Shown here: positions 4,966 through 5,126 of the stretch, piece after piece
Layout: each line of letters opens with the position of its first letter
How positions within the stretch are numbered: the stretch's first letter is position 1
From: Bacteroidota bacterium
GTDB lineage: Bacteria > Bacteroidota > Bacteroidia > Chitinophagales > LD1
DNA: 5,126 nucleotides
Assembly: GCA_018267435.1 (NCBI GenBank)
Contig: JAFDYM010000318.1
Location: 1-5,126 of the forward strand
Reading direction: 5' to 3'
Notes under the pieces: model-generated
The model's input: the letters and a program-made list of their open reading frames with translations, nothing else
Database searches by the model: none
Told to the model about the DNA's origin: nothing
Program-made: the position numbers and the translations under genes

Positions 4966-5126
4966 ATGAAAAAGTTATTGCCAATACTAGGCCTTGTAAT
5001 GCTATGCACTTACCTTAATGCACAAAATAGCGCACTTCCCGCACCTGTATATACTACTATGGTTAAAGCTTGTACCAGCGCCGATATTACCATGCTACAA
5101 GGTGGTGCCGGCAGCATAAGCGTAGA
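4966..5126 (+). CDS. Secreted protein of unknown function, N-terminal part (3' truncated)
   Basis: Fifty-three codons run to the window edge from ATG 4966-4968. MKKLLPILGLVMLCTYLNAQ is a clear signal peptide with likely cleavage after Ala19 before Gln20, the common Bacteroidota site. Cys14 is inside the hydrophobic core without a lipobox, so this is not a lipoprotein. The mature start (NSALPAPVYTTMVKACTSADITMLQGGAGSISV) is not one I recognise. An upstream promoter and the separating terminator show it is its own transcription unit. A GGAG (4961-4964) lies one base before the ATG, too close to act as a normal Shine-Dalgarno sequence. The protein could be periplasmic, outer-membrane or T9SS-exported; the missing C-terminus decides. 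Confidence 0.82.
   Translation, partial: MKKLLPILGLVMLCTYLNAQNSALPAPVYTTMVKACTSADITMLQGGAGSISV

Noticed and set aside
4719..5009. Minus-strand open frame (96 codons) over the lipoprotein 3' end and terminator
   Set aside because: It crosses a strong terminator and a promoter on the other strand and has no recognisable protein features.
1..5126. CRISPR array, tRNA, insertion sequence or defence system
   Set aside because: No regularly spaced repeats, cloverleaf-like sequence, transposase, nuclease or toxin-antitoxin signature was found on either strand.

Overview
The window looks like ordinary chromosomal sequence from a member of the phylum Bacteroidota, possibly the Chitinophagales/Chitinophagaceae side, although the family is a guess. 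The pointers are a secreted protein ending in a type IX secretion (T9SS) sorting domain, a lipoprotein with a lysine/acidic tail after its lipobox cysteine, a TAnnTTTG-type promoter, A-rich leaders without Shine-Dalgarno sequences, and signal peptides that end in Ala-Gln. Isoleucine is written mostly with ATA, and four of the six visible stop codons are TAG.

Layout from left to right. Positions 1-188 are the 3' end of a metallo-beta-lactamase-fold hydrolase (+). It converges on a secreted Asp-box (BNR/sortilin-like) repeat protein with a T9SS C-terminal domain (228-1580, -). A divergent intergenic stretch (1581-1852) with small inverted repeats follows. Next is a two-gene + strand unit: a SufT/MIP18 (DUF59) iron-sulfur maturation protein that starts at GTG (1853-2176), then a BrxA/BrxB-family bacilliredoxin with a CGC active site (2210-2626). 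A bidirectional terminator-like hairpin and a short tandem repeat separate that unit from phosphoglycerate kinase, pgk (2743-3966, -). The pgk upstream region (3967-4250) holds a 7-bp-stem palindrome and diverging promoters. A small probable surface lipoprotein (4251-4820, +) ends in a strong intrinsic terminator. A TTGACA-N17-TATATT promoter then leads into a secreted protein cut off by the window edge (4966-5126, +).

The genes do not form one pathway. The only likely functional unit is the iron-sulfur/bacilliredoxin pair, which joins [Fe-S] cluster maturation to bacillithiol-dependent thiol redox repair. pgk is a stand-alone glycolytic gene, and the others are cell-envelope or exported proteins. 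I found no CRISPR array, tRNA, rRNA, transposase, phage gene or defence system, and no clearly undescribed system. The most useful observations are the iron-sulfur/bacilliredoxin pairing, the extreme ATA codon preference even in pgk, and two short repeats that may belong to dispersed intergenic families.
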